A stretch of 64,000 bases of DNA from Bacteroidota bacterium (GTDB lineage: Bacteria; Bacteroidota; Bacteroidia; NS11-12g; UBA9320). Under the pieces are notes generated by a model. That model ran no database searches. It saw nothing but the letters and a program-made list of their open reading frames with translations, and was not told where the DNA came from. Both the position numbers and the translations under genes were made by a program. Below are positions 61,150 through 64,000 of this stretch, in pieces. Position 1 is the stretch's first letter. Every line of letters starts with the position of its first letter. The DNA lies in assembly GCA_016124755.1 (NCBI GenBank), contig WGNA01000006.1, positions 186,001 to 250,000 of the forward strand, read 5' to 3'.

Positions 61150-62279
61150 AATCGTTTTTTGTTGGTTTATTTTTTCTGATTTCCACCTTGTATTCTGAAG
61201 CTCAGGTTTGGAATCCAGGAATTGGCGATGCGATTGGTGATGTTCACGAAGCAGTGAATTTTCTAAAACAGTTTGAAACATTTGGAAAAAAGGTTCCGGG
61301 TTCACAGGAGTTGCAGAACACTTCTGACTGGTTGTTTAATTATTATTCTGATTTGGGATATGAGGTTATTAGAGATTCATTTATTGCAACCTCGCATCAG
61401 CAGATGAATATTATTGCTAAAAAGCAGGGACTTACAGACGACTTTATTATTCTGTGCGGACACTACGACACACGCAACGGACCGGGTGTTAACGATAACG
61501 GAACCGGAGTTTCAGCGACCATGTATGCGGCCAAAGTTTTAAAAAATCTTCCTTCTGAACGAACCGTTTATTTCATCAATTTTTCAGGAGAAGAGGACGG
61601 ATTATACGGAAGTGGTTCTTTTGTAAACACAACTTTATTAAAATTCCCTGGCACACTTAAGCTTGTAATAAATCTGGATCAATTGGGTGGCACATTAGAA
61701 CAGCCTGACAACGACAAAATTTATTGTGAGCGGGATGAGATACAAAGTCCGTCAACCAACAACCTTGAATCTGCCCGGGTAACAGATACCATTACTCATC
61801 TTGCTCAGATATACTCTGATCTTACGCCGGTAGTTTCCTATGCATATTCAAGCGATTATATTCCATTCGAAACCAAAGGATATGTTATCACGGGATTATT
61901 TCAATACAGTCAGTTTCCCTTCCGACATACAGAGCACGACAGCTTCAGCAGAGTTGACACCATTTCATTTATGGAGGCTGTTAAAATTTCAACTTCTTCA
62001 GCAATTCACTTTGCTAAAATTCCCAAATTTATTGGTATCAAAGAAGTAGAATCTCAAATAAAATGCAGGTACGATGCAGGTTTACTTGAGTTCTATGGAA
62101 TCCCCTCAGACAATTATTCTTACGCGGTGGTAGATCAGACCGGAAAAGAAATCCAACATGGCAAAACAACCGGCACAGAACCGTTGAATATTCTAAAATT
62201 AACTCCCGGTATATATTGGGTAATGCTGAATTCTACACAGAGTAACAGCATGTATTATTGCAAATTCTTAATGTATTGA
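61146..62279 (+). CDS. M28 zinc aminopeptidase with T9SS sorting tail
   Basis: This 377-residue exported peptidase has a signal peptide (about 1-19, SEAQ), the M28 zinc site CGHYDTRNG (His ligand), GVNDNGTGVSA (Asp ligand), SGEEDGLYGS (Glu base), NLDQLGG (Asp ligand) and HTEHDSF (His ligand). The last ~75 residues look like a divergent type A sorting domain ending YYCKFLMY. It is the third gene of the porX operon, with a 4-nt overlap to tsaE. Being T9SS cargo and co-expressed with the T9SS regulator is notable. Confidence 0.9.
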   Translation: MKSFFVGLFFLISTLYSEAQVWNPGIGDAIGDVHEAVNFLKQFETFGKKVPGSQELQNTSDWLFNYYSDLGYEVIRDSFIATSHQQMNIIAKKQGLTDDFIILCGHYDTRNGPGVNDNGTGVSATMYAAKVLKNLPSERTVYFINFSGEEDGLYGSGSFVNTTLLKFPGTLKLVINLDQLGGTLEQPDNDKIYCERDEIQSPSTNNLESARVTDTITHLAQIYSDLTPVVSYAYSSDYIPFETKGYVITGLFQYSQFPFRHTEHDSFSRVDTISFMEAVKISTSSAIHFAKIPKFIGIKEVESQIKCRYDAGLLEFYGIPSDNYSYAVVDQTGKEIQHGKTTGTEPLNILKLTPGIYWVMLNSTQSNSMYYCKFLMY

Positions 62280-62295
62280 GGGGTTTTCGGAAAGT

Positions 62296-63687
62296 ATGAA
62301 TCTTAAATTTTGTGGAGCTGCGCGTCAGGTCACGGGCAGTATGTATTTGCTCGAGGTGGATGATTACCGGATTCTGATCGATTGTGGTCTTAATTATGAA
62401 CCGGGATTTCAACGAGAATTAAATGCCCGGTTTCCGTTTGAACCTTCCGAAATTGACGTGGTTATTTTAACACATGCCCATCTCGATCATTCCGGGAATA
62501 TTCCAACACTTTATAAAAAAGGATTTAAGGGATCGGTACTCTGTACTGAACCCACTCTCGCCCTTTGTGAAATTCTGTTAACCGATTCTGCCACTATTGA
62601 AGGGGCCAGAGTTCAGAGCGGCCATAAATCAAAAAAGAAAATATCGGGATTACACAGATTATACGGACACGGTGATGTACGTGATGCTTTAAATCAATTC
62701 GTAACGCTGCCGTTTCATCAACCATTCGAACTCAATTCAGCGATTAAACTTGAGTTTATTCCTGCCGGACACATTTTGGGTGCAGCATCAGTTCAGCTTG
62801 ATATCCGGGAAAAAGGAAAAACTAAACGACTTCTGTTTACCGGAGATCTTGGCAACCGTGAATCTGTAATAACAGTGGATCCGGAAGCGCCGCAAAATGT
62901 AGACTTTCTAGTGATGGAAGGAACATACGGCTCCCGGTTTCACCAGGATACTTCAGAAGGGGAGGAAGTGCTTCGAAAATATGTTGAACAGGTCTGCCAG
63001 AAACAGAGGGGAAGATTAATTATTCCAGCTTTTAGTGTCGGACGCACCCAATCGATTCTGTATTCACTTAATAAATTGTTTAAATCCGGGAAGCTGGAAA
63101 AAGTGATGGTATTCGCCGATAGTCCGATGGGAATTACCAGCAGCGAAATTCACACGCGATATCAATCTTATTTGAATCAGGGCACTTCTGAGTTTTTGAA
63201 TGAGTATCATGATTTATTTCGCTTTAAGGAATTATACCTTATTGAAGACTCGGATGATGTAGCTTTCATGGAACATTACCGCGAACCGTACATAATAGTT
63301 TCTTCGGCAGGAATGCTGGAAGGCGGAAGAATTCAACGCCATATAAAATTCAACATTGTAAATCCGGCCACTACAATTCTTATGGCTGGATTTTGCACAC
63401 CGGGGACACTTGGAGATAAGTTATTATCCGGTGCCAGGCAGGTAATTATCAAGGGAAAGGATTATCCTGTTTATGCAACGATCGCCCGAACAGATGCATT
63501 TAGTGCACATCCCGATCAGAACGGTTTGAAGTCGTATTACGAAGAAGTCTGCTCAACAGGAAAGCCGAAATCTGTCTTTTTGTCTCACGGTGATCCGGAA
63601 AGTCTTGAGAAGCTGAAAGAAGTCTTATGTTCTGCAGTTTTAACTGAAATCAACATACCGGAACCACTTGACGAATTTCAATTGTAA
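62296..63687 (+). CDS. Metallo-beta-lactamase/beta-CASP RNA-processing protein
   Basis: This 463-residue protein has the zinc motif HAHLDHSG (60-67) and a beta-CASP domain with MEGTYGSR (about 210-217), PAFSVGRTQSILY, SSAGMLEGGRIQRH and the C-terminal SAHPDQNG with a further His. It belongs to the CPSF73-like RNA exo/endonucleases seen in bacteria and archaea. The likely role is RNA processing or turnover. It starts 16 nt after the M28 gene and may belong to the porX operon. It is followed by gyrA after 158 nt. Confidence 0.92.
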   Translation: MNLKFCGAARQVTGSMYLLEVDDYRILIDCGLNYEPGFQRELNARFPFEPSEIDVVILTHAHLDHSGNIPTLYKKGFKGSVLCTEPTLALCEILLTDSATIEGARVQSGHKSKKKISGLHRLYGHGDVRDALNQFVTLPFHQPFELNSAIKLEFIPAGHILGAASVQLDIREKGKTKRLLFTGDLGNRESVITVDPEAPQNVDFLVMEGTYGSRFHQDTSEGEEVLRKYVEQVCQKQRGRLIIPAFSVGRTQSILYSLNKLFKSGKLEKVMVFADSPMGITSSEIHTRYQSYLNQGTSEFLNEYHDLFRFKELYLIEDSDDVAFMEHYREPYIIVSSAGMLEGGRIQRHIKFNIVNPATTILMAGFCTPGTLGDKLLSGARQVIIKGKDYPVYATIARTDAFSAHPDQNGLKSYYEEVCSTGKPKSVFLSHGDPESLEKLKEVLCSAVLTEINIPEPLDEFQL

Positions 63688-63845
63688 ATAACCACGCATA
63701 ACCTTTAATCCACCATTGGTAAAACACCTCGTTTTTGTCGGTAACTTGTTGGTATCTTGCCCTGAAATCTCCCTGTTTACGGCCACTTTACGTAGTAGTT
63801 TTACCATCTTAACATTAGCGTAAATAACGAAGTTTAAAAAGCAAC

Positions 63846-64000
63846 ATGGATAATCCGAATGAGAAGATAATCCCGATTAATATCGAGGATGAAATGAAGA
63901 CAGCCTACATCGATTATTCGATGTCGGTAATTGTCTCCCGTGCCCTCCCGGATGTGAGAGATGGTCTGAAACCTGTGCATCGCCGCGTGCTTTACGGTAT
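63846..64000 (+). CDS. gyrA: DNA gyrase subunit A, N-terminal part (cut by window edge)
   Basis: GyrA is the DNA-cutting subunit of gyrase, which introduces negative supercoils. About 51 residues are visible: [20 protein letters not shown] and then [20 protein letters not shown], followed by [11 protein letters not shown], the standard GyrA/ParC start. It differs from the parC gene at 12280, whose matching region reads YVILERAVPSIEDGLKPVQRR, so the window carries both type II topoisomerases. The 158-bp space upstream has no exact -7 box; TAGTTTTA at 63796-63803 has one mismatch. Confidence 0.93.
   Translation, partial: MDNPNEKIIPINIEDEMKTAYIDYSMSVIVSRALPDVRDGLKPVHRRVLYG

Noticed and set aside
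1-64000. Mobile elements, CRISPR arrays, tRNA or rRNA genes
   Set aside because: No transposase, integrase, direct-repeat array or tRNA-like arm pattern was seen in the intergenic regions.

Overview
The window is a chromosomal segment from a member of the Bacteroidota. Five proteins carry type IX secretion (T9SS) C-terminal sorting domains. The T9SS regulator PorX and an LpxC-FabZ fusion are present. DUF1573, DUF4920, S46 peptidase and KRRY-type lipoprotein genes fit the same phylum, and many genes are preceded by the Bacteroidota -7 promoter box TAnnTTTG. The gene style suggests Flavobacteriales or a close relative, but the order is not certain. Base composition looks moderately AT-rich by eye. 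I found no phage, insertion sequence, CRISPR array, rRNA or tRNA, so this looks like core genome with some accessory secreted proteins.

Layout. 1-9 kb: the start of hutU (cut by the window edge), a nitronate monooxygenase-like flavoprotein, a large T9SS cargo protein, a 447-bp intergenic stretch with a hairpin element, a DUF4442 thioesterase-like gene, a Fic protein divergent from an ABC-F ATPase across two matched palindromes, and slyD. 8.7-19 kb: DUF6495, TlpA-like and GNAT genes, then a minus-strand topoisomerase IV unit (parE, parC, methyltransferase, LysE exporter) and an MFS/lipoprotein pair. 19-30 kb: KRRY lipoprotein, PqqB-like hydrolase with HtrA protease, DUF1573, the ruvB-queG-DUF389-CAP run, a LytTR two-component pair whose kinase has a His/Met-rich loop, and a dioxygenase carrying both a Tat-like leader and a T9SS tail.

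30-50 kb: ychF, folD-queE, a lipoprotein and subtilase pair, a 1269-residue T9SS protein with six repeats of about 115 residues, a SPATA20-like protein, two tandem S46 dipeptidyl-peptidases with different predicted S1 residues, MlaE/MlaF-like transporter genes, a short-chain dehydrogenase and a probably abundant T9SS protein. 50-64 kb: mnmD, a GT2 plus polytopic membrane protein pair, the lipid A operon lpxD-lpxC/fabZ-lpxA with an orphan ABC ATPase, a DUF4920 lipoprotein and a CxxCH lipoprotein at its end, an HD hydrolase, porX-tsaE-M28 peptidase with 4-nt overlaps, a CPSF-like metallo-beta-lactamase protein, and the start of gyrA.

The main theme is the cell envelope. Lipid A synthesis, lipid transport, T9SS regulation and cargo, secreted or periplasmic peptidases (S46, S8, M28, HtrA) and several lipoproteins lie among housekeeping genes for DNA topology, tRNA modification and folate metabolism. 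No single block is clearly a new defence or mobile system. The best candidates for new biology are the Fic operator pair, the lpx-linked ABC/DUF4920/cytochrome-like module, the His/Met-loop sensor kinase, and the porX operon that carries its own T9SS cargo.
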